Positions 9,165 to 17,588 of a stretch of DNA of 64,000 nt are shown one piece after another; the stretch's first letter is position 1, and the number at the start of each line of letters is the position of its first letter. Source of the stretch: Saccharomonospora sp. CUA-673 (GTDB lineage: Bacteria; Actinomycetota; Actinomycetes; Mycobacteriales; Pseudonocardiaceae); contig NZ_MKKE01000084.1 of assembly GCF_001942305.1 (NCBI RefSeq), positions 62,001 to 126,000 on the forward strand, read 5' to 3'. The notes under the pieces were generated by a model. The model was not told the origin of the DNA. It saw nothing but the letters and a program-made list of their open reading frames with translations, and did not search any database. The position numbers and the translations under genes are program-made.

Positions 9165-9219
9165 CATCCGAGCCCGACCGGCTGACCCGCGCGCTCGCGG
9201 CGCACTACGCTGGGCTGTG

Positions 9220-9777
9220 ATGAGCGACGACCCCGAGCGCCTGTTGGCCGAGGCATTGCGGGCACAGGCTCGCAGCGCACCCGCCAATTCCGCGCCCGCC
9301 ACCCCCGTGTCGCCCAACGCCGCCCAGCCCAACGCCCCGCAGTCCAACCCCGCACCGTCCGGACATACCCAGCACAGCCACCTCCAGCACGGTCCCGCAC
9401 AGCACGGCCCCGCACCGTCGAACCCGATCCAGTCGAGCGTGGCTCAGTCGAGCGTGGCGGCGGTCGAGGCGTCCGGACAGCGGCAGGCGACGGCCGCCCC
9501 GGCGGACGCACCCGTCGTGGAGACCCCCGGCGGGTACGGCCTGCTGTCCGGCGCGGGTGAGGGATCTCTCGAACGGGAGCGGGCGGCACTCGACGCCCAG
9601 ACCGGGCCCGTCCGCGGACACGCCAGCGCCCCCCGGGACGCCGACGGCGCCGGCGCGCACGCCCTCAGCCGGATTCTCGACCGCGACCGCCCGATCACGC
9701 TGCCCTGGGTGCTGCTCCTCGCCACGGCCCTGGGCCTCGCCTGCGGCTGCATCATCGGCCTCCTCACCGTGGCCTGA
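9220..9777 (+). CDS. Hypothetical protein with low-complexity N terminus and C-terminal membrane anchor
   Basis: A 185-residue protein that I do not recognise. Residues 1-130 are rich in Pro, Ala, Ser, Gln and His, with imperfect repeats of the type AQHGPAPS. The last 25 residues form one strong hydrophobic helix (WVLLLATALGLACGCIIGLL), so it is a tail-anchored or single-pass protein. It follows nagA by 55 bases on the same strand. The ATG at 9220 is preceded by an in-frame GTG at 9217. Codon use resembles that of its neighbours. Confidence 0.6.
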   Translation: MSDDPERLLAEALRAQARSAPANSAPATPVSPNAAQPNAPQSNPAPSGHTQHSHLQHGPAQHGPAPSNPIQSSVAQSSVAAVEASGQRQATAAPADAPVVETPGGYGLLSGAGEGSLERERAALDAQTGPVRGHASAPRDADGAGAHALSRILDRDRPITLPWVLLLATALGLACGCIIGLLTVA

Positions 9778-9791
9778 CCGCCCCCGGGCTC

Positions 9792-11228
9792 TCAGGTGAA
9801 CATGGAGCCGGGGTTGAAGAGGCCATCCGGGTCGAGGCTGCGGCGGATGTCGCGGTGGACGCGCAGGCCGACGGGGCCGAGTTCGCGGGCCAGCCAGTCC
9901 TGCTTGAACTTGCCGATGCCGTGCTCGCCGCTCACGGTGCCGCCCATGCCGAGGGCGAGTTCGCAGATCGCGTCGAACGCCGAGCGGGCGCGGTCGAACT
10001 CGTCGTCGTGGTTGTAGATCACGGTGGGGTGCATGTTGCCGTCGCCCGCATGCCCGTTGACGACGATGCGCAGGCCGACGTCGGCGGAGATGCGGGCGCA
10101 GCCGTCGATGAGCTCGGCGATGCGGGTGCGGGGTACGCACACGTCGTCGGTGAGGTCCCTGCCCATCGATTCGATCGCGGGGTGCACGGACCGCCGGGCC
10201 TGCATCAACAGGGCACCCTCGCCGGGGTCGGACGTCGCGTGCACGAGCGAGGCGCCCGAGTCCGCACACACCCGCTGCAGCACGTCGAGTTCGCGTTCCG
10301 CCGCCTCCCCGCCCGCGTCGGACTGACACAGCAGCAACGTTCCGCCGCCGGTTCCCCCGCCGAGGTCGGTGCCCAGGTGCTGCTCGACGGCGTGCACGGT
10401 CGCGGCGTCCATGATCTCCATCAGCGACGGCACGAGCCCCTCGCCGACGATGCGCGTCACGGCGGCTCCGGCGTCGGCGGTGTCGGGGAAAACCGCCACG
10501 AGCGTGCCGGGCGCCTGCGGCAGCGGCCGCAGCGACAACGTCGCCCTGGTGATCACGCCGAGCGTGCCCTCGCTGCCGACGAACAGTTTCGTCAGGTCGT
10601 ACCCGGCGACGCCCTTCACGGTCCGCCTGCCGGTGTGCAGCACGGACCCGTCGGCGAGCACGACCTCCAGACCGAGCACCGAATCGGACGTCACGCCGTA
10701 CTTCACGCAGCACAGCCCGCCCGCGTTGGTGGCGAGGTTGCCGCCGATCGTGCAGAAGTCGTAGCTCGCCGGGTCGGGCGGGTAGAACAGGTCGTGCTCG
10801 GCGACGGCCGCGCGCAGGTCGGCGTTGACCACGCCCGGTTCGACGACGGCCAGCCGGTTCGCCGGGTCGAGCTCGACGATGCGGTTCATGCGGGTCAGCA
10901 CCAGCACGACGCAGCCGTCGAGGGCGTTGGCGCCGCCGCACAGTCCGCTGCCCGCCCCGCGGGGCACGATGGGCACGCCCGCGTCCGCGCACGCGCGCAC
11001 GACGTCCTGCACCTGCTCGGTGCTCGACGGGAACACGACGGCCAGCGGCGTTCCCGCGGGCGCCAACGGCAGCCGGTCGCGCGAGTAGGTCGCCATGACG
11101 TCGGGATCGGTGCGCACGCCGACCGCACCGAGCCGCGCGGTCAACGTCGCGACGAGCTCGGCACCCGCGGGATCTGCGGCATCGGCACCGGCGGCCTCGG
11201 GGTTCCGGCTGACTGGGGAACGGGTCAT
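9792..11228 (-). CDS. FAD-linked oxidase, glycolate oxidase subunit GlcD-like
   Basis: A 478-residue flavoprotein of the vanillyl-alcohol oxidase/GlcD family. The FAD-binding region has VPRGAGSGLCGG and YDFCTIGGNLATNAGG. The C-terminal substrate domain has the conserved His of VNGHAGDGNMHP and the GTVSGEHGIGKFKQ segment. It most likely oxidises a 2-hydroxy acid such as glycolate or D-lactate. I start it at the ATG at 11228 (MTRSPVSRN); longer frames upstream read through the MarR gene. It is divergent from the MarR regulator, with a palindrome between them, so MarR control is likely. Confidence 0.88.
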   Translation of the reverse strand: MTRSPVSRNPEAAGADAADPAGAELVATLTARLGAVGVRTDPDVMATYSRDRLPLAPAGTPLAVVFPSSTEQVQDVVRACADAGVPIVPRGAGSGLCGGANALDGCVVLVLTRMNRIVELDPANRLAVVEPGVVNADLRAAVAEHDLFYPPDPASYDFCTIGGNLATNAGGLCCVKYGVTSDSVLGLEVVLADGSVLHTGRRTVKGVAGYDLTKLFVGSEGTLGVITRATLSLRPLPQAPGTLVAVFPDTADAGAAVTRIVGEGLVPSLMEIMDAATVHAVEQHLGTDLGGGTGGGTLLLCQSDAGGEAAERELDVLQRVCADSGASLVHATSDPGEGALLMQARRSVHPAIESMGRDLTDDVCVPRTRIAELIDGCARISADVGLRIVVNGHAGDGNMHPTVIYNHDDEFDRARSAFDAICELALGMGGTVSGEHGIGKFKQDWLARELGPVGLRVHRDIRRSLDPDGLFNPGSMFT

Positions 11229-11264
11229 GATCTGCACGGTAGATGCTGACGTAGGCTGAGAATA

Positions 11265-11279
11265 GTTGCAGCTGCCAAC
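11265..11279. promoter_or_regulatory. Candidate MarR operator
   Basis: The sequence GTTGCAGCTGCCAAC is an almost perfect inverted repeat (GTTG / CAAC around CAGCTG) in the 118-bp divergent spacer between the GlcD-like gene and marR. Inverted repeats with GTTGC/GCAAC half-sites are typical of MarR-family operators. The assignment rests on position and symmetry only. Confidence 0.55.
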
Positions 11280-11346
11280 GAACCCGGCCGGAACGGCCGA
11301 GCGGCGGCGAAGGACGTCGAGAGAGAACCGACGAGGGAACCAGCCC

Positions 11347-11927
11347 ATGCCAGAGTCAGCACCGTCGGCGTCCGAGCCCACACAGCCGTCCGAGCCCACG
11401 CAGGACGAGCTCGACATCGCCGACGCCTCGGGACCCAGTTCGTGCGCTTCTTCCGCGCGATGGCCAAGACGAAGTCGCACCTGGCCAAGATCGGACCCGA
11501 CGGCATCGAACGCGCCGCCTACGCGATCCTGTTCTACCTCGTGAACAACGGCCCGCAGCGCACGTCCGTGCTCGCCGACGCACTGCACTCCGACATCTCC
11601 ACGGTCAGCAGGCAGAGCACGCTGCTGGTGCGGCACGGCCTGGTCGAACGCACCGCCGACCCCGAGGACGGCCGCGCGACGCTGCTCGCGCCCAGCCCCG
11701 AGGGGGTGCGCGTGTTCGAGGAGAACCGCAGGCTCCGGGCCCGGTCGATCGCCGAGATGCTGTCCGGCTGGGACCGCGCGGACCGCGTCGCCGTCACGAC
11801 GCTGCTCGACCGGCTCAACGACGAGTTCGAGACGTTCCAGCAGCAGAATCCGGCGACCACCGAGCCGGCCGCCGAACCCCCAGCGGAGCCCGCACCAGCG
11901 AACCCGACAAATCCGGAGCAGACGTGA
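11347..11927 (+). CDS. MarR family transcriptional regulator (frame broken near 11430)
   Basis: A 193-residue winged-helix regulator after repair. The first 28 residues (acidic, Ser/Pro-rich) are read from ATG 11347. The rest lies in another frame beginning TQFVRFFRAMAKTKSHLAK. One base is missing in TCGGGACCCAG near 11430. The DNA-binding part is RTSVLADALHSDISTVSRQ, followed by the beta wing VERTADPEDGRATLLAPS. The tail is Pro/Glu-rich. It is divergent from the GlcD-like oxidase, its likely target. Confidence 0.82.
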
Positions 11928-12012
11928 CGACGGTGACCTGCCGCCCGCGGACGATCGCCGCTAGCATCACCCGGGCGAGCGAGGGCCTGCGTACCGAAAG
12001 GATCCACCGCTG

Positions 12013-12833
12013 ATGCCGGGACTATCCGCCACCGTCTGCACGAACGACGGCTGGGGAATCGAGCACGCCGTCCTCACCGTCACCGACCTGACCGGACAGC
12101 AGGCCGCGCGCGCGACGGCCGACGTCCAGGGCGGCGTCCGCACCGGCGACCTCGCGCCGGGGATGTACACCGCGGTCGTCACCGCCAACGGCTATCAGCC
12201 CGTCGCGCGCACAGCGCAGATCGGCGACGCCGGTAGCGCCGAACTCGGTGCGATCGTCCTCGCCCTCGAGGAGGGCGCGATCGAGCTGCCGCCCACCGGC
12301 CCGTGGGTGATCGACCCGCTGCACTCGACCGTGCACTTCACCGCCCGCCACCTGGGCATCTCGAGCATCAAGGGCCGGTTCGCCGAGGTGGGCGGCCGGC
12401 TCGAGGTCACGCGGCCCGTCGAACGGTCGACCGTGCAGGCGCAGATCACGCGTCCGCGATCGACACCGGCATCAAGATGCGCGACGACCACCTGCGCTCG
12501 CCCGAGTTCCTCGACGTCGACAACCACCCGACGATCGACTTCGTCGGCACCGGCCTGTCACAGCGCGGCCCCACCGAGTGGACCCTCGACGGCGAGCTCA
12601 CCCTCAACGGCGAGCGCAGGCCCGTGTCGCTCGAGATGACCTACGGCGGCTTCGGCCCGGACCCGTGGGGCGGCACGCGCGCCGCGTTCCACGCCGAGAC
12701 GCAGCTGCGCCGGGACGACTTCAAGATCAACTACAACGCGATGGTGCGCGCCGGCGTCGCCGCGATCGGCACGACGGTGAAGATCGAGATCGACCTCCAG
12801 GTCGTGCAGGGCGAGACGCTGCCCGCGATGTGA
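12013..12833 (+). CDS. YceI-family protein with carboxypeptidase regulatory-like head (frame broken near 12456)
   Basis: A 273-residue protein after inserting one base. Residues 1-90 look like a beta-sandwich of the carboxypeptidase regulatory-like type (TGDLAPGMYTAVVTANGYQP). Residues 95-273 are a YceI lipocalin-like domain, starting WVIDPLHSTVHFTARHLG and ending with DFKINYNAM and VKIEIDLQVVQ. YceI barrels bind isoprenoid-type lipids. The break lies in CAGATCACGCGTCC, where CAGATCGACGCGTCC would restore QIDASAIDTGIK. Both frames are otherwise fully conserved, so a consensus error is likelier than a pseudogene. Confidence 0.85.
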
Positions 12834-12944
12834 CCGGCCCACGGGCACGCGTGCTGCGGCGTGGCCGGGCCCGAATTGTGCCGGTTCCCCACGTTCGGAA
12901 TGTGACGCTCTACCCCGTTCGGGAGCTCTGCGGCCGGGCGTGAC

Positions 12945-13628
12945 GTGCGACGACGTACGCTGCACGACGTGGGTTTTGCTTATGCCGAGGGTGCCGGAAT
13001 CGGGCTGGACTGGCTGGCGACGGTCGGTCCGGTGCTGCTCTGGCTCATCGTGATCACATTCATCTTCCTCGAATGTGCCGTCATCCTCGGTCTGTTCCTT
13101 CCCGGCGACTCACTGTTGTTCACGACGGGACTGCTGCTGGCCAAGCACGGCGCGTCCGACGCCGAGGCGTGGGCGCTGGCGATGACGGTGCTGGCCACGG
13201 CGATCGTCGGCAACCACGTCGGCTACCGCATCGGCACCAAGACCGGCACGCATTTCATCGCGCGCCGCAACGGGAAGATGCTCAACCAACGCAATCTCGA
13301 CCGGGCGCAGGACTTCCTGGACCGCAGGGGTTTCCTCGCGATCGTGCTGGCGCGGTGGATCCCGTGGGTGCGCACGCTCGCGCCGATGATCGCGGGCGCG
13401 GCGAAGATGAACCACCGGCGGTTCATGCTGGCGACGGTCCTCGGCGCGACGATCTGGGTGCCGACCCTGGTGCTCATCGGCTACTACGGCTCCGCCCTGC
13501 TCAACGATGTCCCGTGGCTGAAAACGACCCTGATCTGGGCCATGGTCACCTTCTTCGTCGTCGGCACCGCCTACGGCCTCTACCGCTACCGCCAGGAAAC
13601 CCGCCGCCCCGTCGAAGAACCCGCCTGA
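12945..13628 (+). CDS. DedA family membrane protein
   Basis: A 227-residue polytopic protein of the DedA/SNARE-associated family, thought to move undecaprenyl phosphate or other lipids across the membrane. It shows the family sequence LGLFLPGDSLLFTTGLL near the N terminus, the re-entrant segment LARWIPWVRTLAPMIAGA with its essential Arg residues, and a last helix followed by a basic tail. The start could also be the GTG at 12969. It is convergent with the ABC-F gene, with only 12 bases between the stops. Confidence 0.9.
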   Translation: MRRRTLHDVGFAYAEGAGIGLDWLATVGPVLLWLIVITFIFLECAVILGLFLPGDSLLFTTGLLLAKHGASDAEAWALAMTVLATAIVGNHVGYRIGTKTGTHFIARRNGKMLNQRNLDRAQDFLDRRGFLAIVLARWIPWVRTLAPMIAGAAKMNHRRFMLATVLGATIWVPTLVLIGYYGSALLNDVPWLKTTLIWAMVTFFVVGTAYGLYRYRQETRRPVEEPA

Positions 13629-13640
13629 CCTCCGGCCGTT

Positions 13641-15338
13641 TCAAGCTCCCACGGCCGTGAGACGGCCTTCGGCCAGGTGGAGCGTTCGGGTGGGGGCCAC
13701 CGCGGACAGGAAGTGGGCGTCGTGGCTCACGACCACCAGCGCGCCCTCGTACGACCGCAACGCGCTCTCCAGCTGGGCGACGCTGACCAGATCGAGGTTG
13801 TTCGTCGGCTCGTCCAGCAGCAGCAGTTGCGGCGCCGGTTCGGCCAGCAGCGTGCACAACAACGTCGCCCGCAACAGCTCCCCGCCCGACAACGCGCTCA
13901 CCGGACGGTGCACGGCGTCCCCGCGGAACAGGAACCGTGCGGCCAGGTTCATCCGCTCGGCCGGCGGCCTCGACGGGGCGAACGCCGCCAGGTTCTCCGC
14001 GACCGACCGGTCGCGGTCCACCACGTCGAGCCGCTGCGACAGGTAGGCCACGCGCCCGTCGTGGCGCCGCACCGTGCCGGCGTCCGGTTCGATCTCCCCG
14101 CCGATCACCCGCAGCAATGTCGACTTGCCGACACCGTTCGGGCCGCGGAGCGCGATCCGCTCGGGCCCGCGGATCGTCAGGTCGACGCCCTCGACCGGCG
14201 TCGGGACCGGTTCGCCGTCGGCGTCGAGCGTCTCGATCCACCCGTCGAACAGCTCCCGCACGCGGATACCCGCACCGTCGAACACGGTCCGCCCCGCGGG
14301 CACCCGGGTCTGCGGCATGTCGACGACGATCGCGTCGTCGGATCGCACCGACCGTTCGGCCTCGTCGAGACGGTCCCGCGCCTGGCCGAGCCGCGCCGCG
14401 TGCACGTCGTCGGCCTTGGCCGCCGACACCTGCGCCTTGCGCTTCAACTCCCCGGCGACGATCTTCGGCAGGCCCGCGTCGGCCGCCTTGCGCGAGGCCG
14501 TGCCCGCCCGCCGCGCGGCGCGCTCCCTGGCCTCCTGCATCTCGCGCTTCTCGCGTTTCACCTGCTGCTTCGCGGTGCGCACGCGCTGCTCGGCGGCCTC
14601 CTGCTCGGCCTCGATCGCCTCGGCGTAGGCGGTGAACCCGCCGCCGAAGAACCGGATCTCACCACCGCCGTGGGGTCCGGGGCCCAGTTCGGCGATGCGG
14701 TCCATGCGGTCGAGCAGCGCGCGGTCGTGACTGACGACGAGCAGACATCCCGACCATCCGTCGAGCACGTCGTAGAGCCGTTGCCGCGCGTCGGCGTCGA
14801 GGTTGTTGGTGGGCTCGTCGAGCAGCAGCACGTCGGGTTCGGCTAGCAGCTGCCCGGCCAGGCCGAGTTGGACGATCTGACCGCCGGACAGCGTGTCGAG
14901 CCGCCGGCCCGGTGCGACGTCGCCCAGGCCGAGCCGGTCGAGCAGGGCGCGCGAACGGTCCTCGACGTCCCACGCGGTGCCGACGACGGCGAAGTGCCGT
15001 TCGTCGACGTCACCGGCCTCGATGGCGGCGATCGCGGCGAGCACGTCGGCCACGCCGAGTACGTCGGCGACGGTGCGGTCGCCGCGGTACGGCAGCGTCT
15101 GCGGCAGGTGGCCGAGCACGCCGCCGACGGTCACCGAACCGGAGCTCGGGGCGTACAGGCCGGCGATGAGGCCCAGCAGGGTGCTCTTGCCGGCGCCGTT
15201 CGGCGCGACGAGACCCGTACGGCCGGGGCCGACGGTGAACGAGAGGTCGTCGAACACGGGGGCGTCGTCCGGCCAGGTGAACGACAGGTGGGAGCAGACG
15301 ACGGTGGCAGGGGTGGCGCGAGTGGGCGCGTCGAACAC
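13641..15338 (-). CDS. ABC-F family ATPase (ribosome-protection type)
   Basis: A 565-residue soluble twin-ATPase. The first domain has Walker A APNGAGKST, signature LSGGQ and LLLDEPTNNLD. The second has RGPNGVGKST, LSGGE and LLLDEPTNNLDL. Between them lies a long Lys/Arg/Glu-rich coiled linker (about residues 230-310) with no membrane segments. ABC-F proteins act on the ribosome; those with long linkers often give antibiotic resistance. I use the GTG at 15338, preceded by GAGGA. The open frame reaches further up to 15401 through a stable hairpin, which may be leader sequence. Confidence 0.85.
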   Translation of the reverse strand: MFDAPTRATPATVVCSHLSFTWPDDAPVFDDLSFTVGPGRTGLVAPNGAGKSTLLGLIAGLYAPSSGSVTVGGVLGHLPQTLPYRGDRTVADVLGVADVLAAIAAIEAGDVDERHFAVVGTAWDVEDRSRALLDRLGLGDVAPGRRLDTLSGGQIVQLGLAGQLLAEPDVLLLDEPTNNLDADARQRLYDVLDGWSGCLLVVSHDRALLDRMDRIAELGPGPHGGGEIRFFGGGFTAYAEAIEAEQEAAEQRVRTAKQQVKREKREMQEARERAARRAGTASRKAADAGLPKIVAGELKRKAQVSAAKADDVHAARLGQARDRLDEAERSVRSDDAIVVDMPQTRVPAGRTVFDGAGIRVRELFDGWIETLDADGEPVPTPVEGVDLTIRGPERIALRGPNGVGKSTLLRVIGGEIEPDAGTVRRHDGRVAYLSQRLDVVDRDRSVAENLAAFAPSRPPAERMNLAARFLFRGDAVHRPVSALSGGELLRATLLCTLLAEPAPQLLLLDEPTNNLDLVSVAQLESALRSYEGALVVVSHDAHFLSAVAPTRTLHLAEGRLTAVGA

Positions 15339-15379
15339 AGCGGAGTCCTCGGGAGAGTCGGGTGGACAGGCAGACCGAC

Positions 15380-15399
15380 GCCACCGACGGATCGGTGGC
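15380..15399 (-). promoter_or_regulatory. Leader hairpin upstream of the ABC-F gene
   Basis: A perfect 8-bp stem with a 4-base loop (GCCACCGA-CGGA-TCGGTGGC) lies 42 bases upstream of the chosen GTG. An ATG at 15401 opens a frame that runs through it into the ABC-F coding sequence. Many resistance ABC-F genes are controlled by attenuation in such leaders; here this is inference only. The remaining bases up to 15660 hold no gene, apart from the DnaA boxes. Confidence 0.4.
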
Positions 15400-15593
15400 A
15401 TGCCCCGCGGATCGCTGCAGCGGGCGCCGGACCAGCTACAACGCTGGTGATACGGCGCCGGCGATCAACGCGGAGCGGTCAGTCGTCACCCATTTCGCGG
15501 GCTCCCAAGAACGGCAACAGGCCGTGTCCGAGACTACCGGAGGGAAGTGGACCTCGTCGCGGCATTTTCCGACCGGCACAATGCACGTCCACG

Positions 15594-15630
15594 TGTGGAC
15601 AAACCTGTGGACAACCTCAAGTTATCCACA
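15594..15630. promoter_or_regulatory. Cluster of three DnaA boxes
   Basis: Two TGTGGACAA boxes (15594-15602 and 15606-15614, complement TTGTCCACA) and one TTATCCACA (15622-15630) fall within 37 bases between two minus-strand genes. All match the actinobacterial DnaA consensus exactly. The first two are spaced 12 bases apart. No dnaA, dnaN or oriC-like array is nearby, so this may be a DnaA-titrating or regulatory site. Confidence 0.7.
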
Positions 15631-15660
15631 CCCCTGTGCACGACTGAAAACTCCCAAGGG

Positions 15661-16296
15661 TCAGACGGCGAAGTTGGGGAGTTCCATGTCGGTGACGACG
15701 AGGTCGGCACGGGCCGAGCTCGGTGCGACGAGGTCGGCGTTGCGCTGGTCGGAGCCCCAGGCTCGCTGCTGGGCCTCGACGAGCGAGCGGCCGTACTTGC
15801 GGTGCCGCGTCACGAGCCGTTCGAGCCGGACGTCCTCCTCGGGCTGCAGGAACCACGCCTCGGTGAGCAGCCCGCGCAGCGGCGCCCACGGATCGGAGTC
15901 CAGCAGCAGGTAGTTGCCCTCGGTGATCACGAGCGAGACGTCCTCGGGCACGGAGACGGCGCCGGCGATCGGCTCCTCGATCTCCCTGCGGAACTCGGGG
16001 GCGTACACGTGCTCGTCACCGGCGGCGAGCCGGCGCACCAGGTGGACGTAGCCGGTGCCGTCGAAGGTGTCGGGGGCGCCCTTGCGGTCGGCGTTGCCGA
16101 GCCGGGCGAGTTCCACCTGCGCGAGGTGGAAGCCGTCCATGCCCACCACCTTGGCGCGGTTGCCCAGCGCACCGGCGAGCCGCCACGCCAACGTCGTCTT
16201 CCCGGAGGCGGGGGCGCCCGCGATGCCGAGCACCCGGCGCTGTCCGGATGCGGCGAGCGTCTCGGCCCGTGTCAGCAGATCGTCGAAAGTCGTCAT
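15661..16296 (-). CDS. Nucleoside/nucleotide kinase family protein (P-loop, uridine/pantothenate kinase-like)
   Basis: A 211-residue P-loop kinase related to the PanK/uridine kinase and YggC/FrcK group. The P-loop is GIAGAPASGKTT (residues 24-35). The substrate Asp region is VVGMDGFHLAQ, and ITEGNYLLLDSDPW is the typical Walker-B-like strand. It probably phosphorylates a sugar or nucleoside. It is divergent from the LacI-type gene at 16455, whose two tandem operators lie in the shared promoter region, so sugar-responsive control is likely. The exact substrate is not determined. Confidence 0.8.
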   Translation of the reverse strand: MTTFDDLLTRAETLAASGQRRVLGIAGAPASGKTTLAWRLAGALGNRAKVVGMDGFHLAQVELARLGNADRKGAPDTFDGTGYVHLVRRLAAGDEHVYAPEFRREIEEPIAGAVSVPEDVSLVITEGNYLLLDSDPWAPLRGLLTEAWFLQPEEDVRLERLVTRHRKYGRSLVEAQQRAWGSDQRNADLVAPSSARADLVVTDMELPNFAV

Positions 16297-16381
16297 CTCG
16301 CTCCCATCATCGCGCCCGCCGCACCGACACCGCTCGCCGGGCCGTGATCATGACCGACGGTAGGCAGCGGTATCGTGCCAC

Positions 16382-16405
16382 GCAAACGCCTGCGCAAACG
16401 CTTGC
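16382..16405. promoter_or_regulatory. Two tandem LacI-type operators
   Basis: The half-palindromic 12-mers GCAAACGCCTGC (16382-16393) and GCAAACGCTTGC (16394-16405) directly abut in the divergent spacer between the kinase gene and the LacI-family gene. The second is a near-perfect inverted repeat with a central CG, the hallmark of LacI/GalR operators. Autoregulation plus control of the kinase is the likely function. Confidence 0.7.
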
Positions 16406-16454
16406 TCACCCGTTCGCCGATTTCGCCGACCCCGGAAAGGAGTCCCGCGCTCCC

Positions 16455-17588
16455 GTGCCCCCGCAGAGGTCCACCCGCAGGCCGACCCAACGCGACATCG
16501 CCGAGATGGCCGGAGTGTCGATCACCACCGTGTCACATGTCGTGAACGGTACGAGAGCCGTGGCACCGGCCACCAAGGAAGCCGTCCTCAACGCCGTCGC
16601 CGAGACCGGCTACACCGGTGACGCCATCGCCCGCTCGCTGGTCACCGGCGGCACGCAGACCGTCGGACTGGCCGTGTCGCTCAGCGGCAGCCCGCACGTC
16701 GCGACGCTGGTGCAGGCCATCGAACGCGAGGCCGCGGCCGCCGACCACACCGTGCTGCTGTCGGACACCCGCGACGACGTCGACATCGAGCGCGCGGTCG
16801 TGCGGGCCCTGCGCAGCCACCGGATCGAGGGCGTCCTGCTCGTGTCGGCGCCCGGGGACAAGGAGGTCGTCGACGAACTGCTCGCCGCGGGCGTGCCGAC
16901 CGTGCTCGTCGACCGGTTGACCACGCGCAGCGACGTCGACCAGGTCGGCCCGGAGAACATCCAGGCCATGTCGGCGCTCACCGAGCACGTCGTGGCGCAG
17001 GGGCACCGCCGGATCGGGTTCGTCAGCGGACCCGAGGGCCAGGTGACGAGCGACGAACGTGTGCTGGGACATCGGCTCGGTCTCGGCCGCGCGGGCGTGT
17101 CGTGGAATCCGGAGCTCGTCGCGGCGGGCGAGTTCTCCCGAGAGGGCGGCGCGGCGGCGGTGGCGACGCTGCTGGACCTGCCCGAACCGCCCACGGCGGT
17201 GCTCGCCGCCGACGACGCGTTGGCGGCCGGGGTGCTCGTCGAGGCCCGCCGACGCGGCCTGCGCATCGGCACCGACCTCGCCGTCGCCGGGTTCGACGAC
17301 CCCGAATGGGCCGACCTCGTCGACCCGCCGCTGACGACCATCGCCCAGCCCGTGGCCGACATCGGCCGCGAGGCGATGCGCCTGCTGCTGCGCCGCATCG
17401 AGGACCCGGACTGCCCGCCGGAGACCGTGCGCCTGCCCCCGCAACTCCGTGTCCGCAGCTCATGCGCGCGTGTCAGCACCCCAGGACGCCGTGTCAGCGA
17501 TTCGGGACACCGTGTTGGCGATTCAAGGACGGACGATTCGGTGACCGGCGCTTCGGAACCGGAGGACGCGGCCGAGCTACCAGGCTGA
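16455..17588 (+). CDS. LacI family transcriptional regulator
   Basis: A LacI/GalR regulator of 377 residues. The HTH is RDIAEMAGVSITTVSHVVNG, with the hinge region after it. A periplasmic-binding-like domain follows, with the usual IGFVSGPEG and AVAGFDDPEWADLVDPPLTT segments. The family normally ends near LRVRSSC. Here about 38 extra residues follow, the first part read from three 21-bp repeat units (array A). The GTG start is 13 bases after GGAAAGGAG. The last 12 bases overlap the tail of the convergent RNA methyltransferase gene. Its likely targets are itself and the kinase at 15661. Confidence 0.88.
   Translation: MPPQRSTRRPTQRDIAEMAGVSITTVSHVVNGTRAVAPATKEAVLNAVAETGYTGDAIARSLVTGGTQTVGLAVSLSGSPHVATLVQAIEREAAAADHTVLLSDTRDDVDIERAVVRALRSHRIEGVLLVSAPGDKEVVDELLAAGVPTVLVDRLTTRSDVDQVGPENIQAMSALTEHVVAQGHRRIGFVSGPEGQVTSDERVLGHRLGLGRAGVSWNPELVAAGEFSREGGAAAVATLLDLPEPPTAVLAADDALAAGVLVEARRRGLRIGTDLAVAGFDDPEWADLVDPPLTTIAQPVADIGREAMRLLLRRIEDPDCPPETVRLPPQLRVRSSCARVSTPGRRVSDSGHRVGDSRTDDSVTGASEPEDAAELPG
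17466..17528. repeat. 21-bp tandem repeat array A (3 units)
   Basis: Three head-to-tail 21-bp units built on GTGTCAGCAC / GTGTCAGCGA / GTGTTGGCGA lie inside the 3' end of the LacI-type gene, just before its convergent overlap with the methyltransferase gene. The unit is the one found in arrays B to E elsewhere in the window. Edge positions are good to a few bases. Confidence 0.75.

Noticed and set aside
9205..10992. Long alternative frame overlapping the GlcD-like gene
   Set aside because: The frame at 9792-11228 has clear FAD-oxidase motifs throughout; the alternative product is Arg/Gly-rich nonsense.
15594..15630. Chromosomal origin of replication
   Set aside because: Only three DnaA boxes, no AT-rich unwinding region and none of the usual origin genes nearby.
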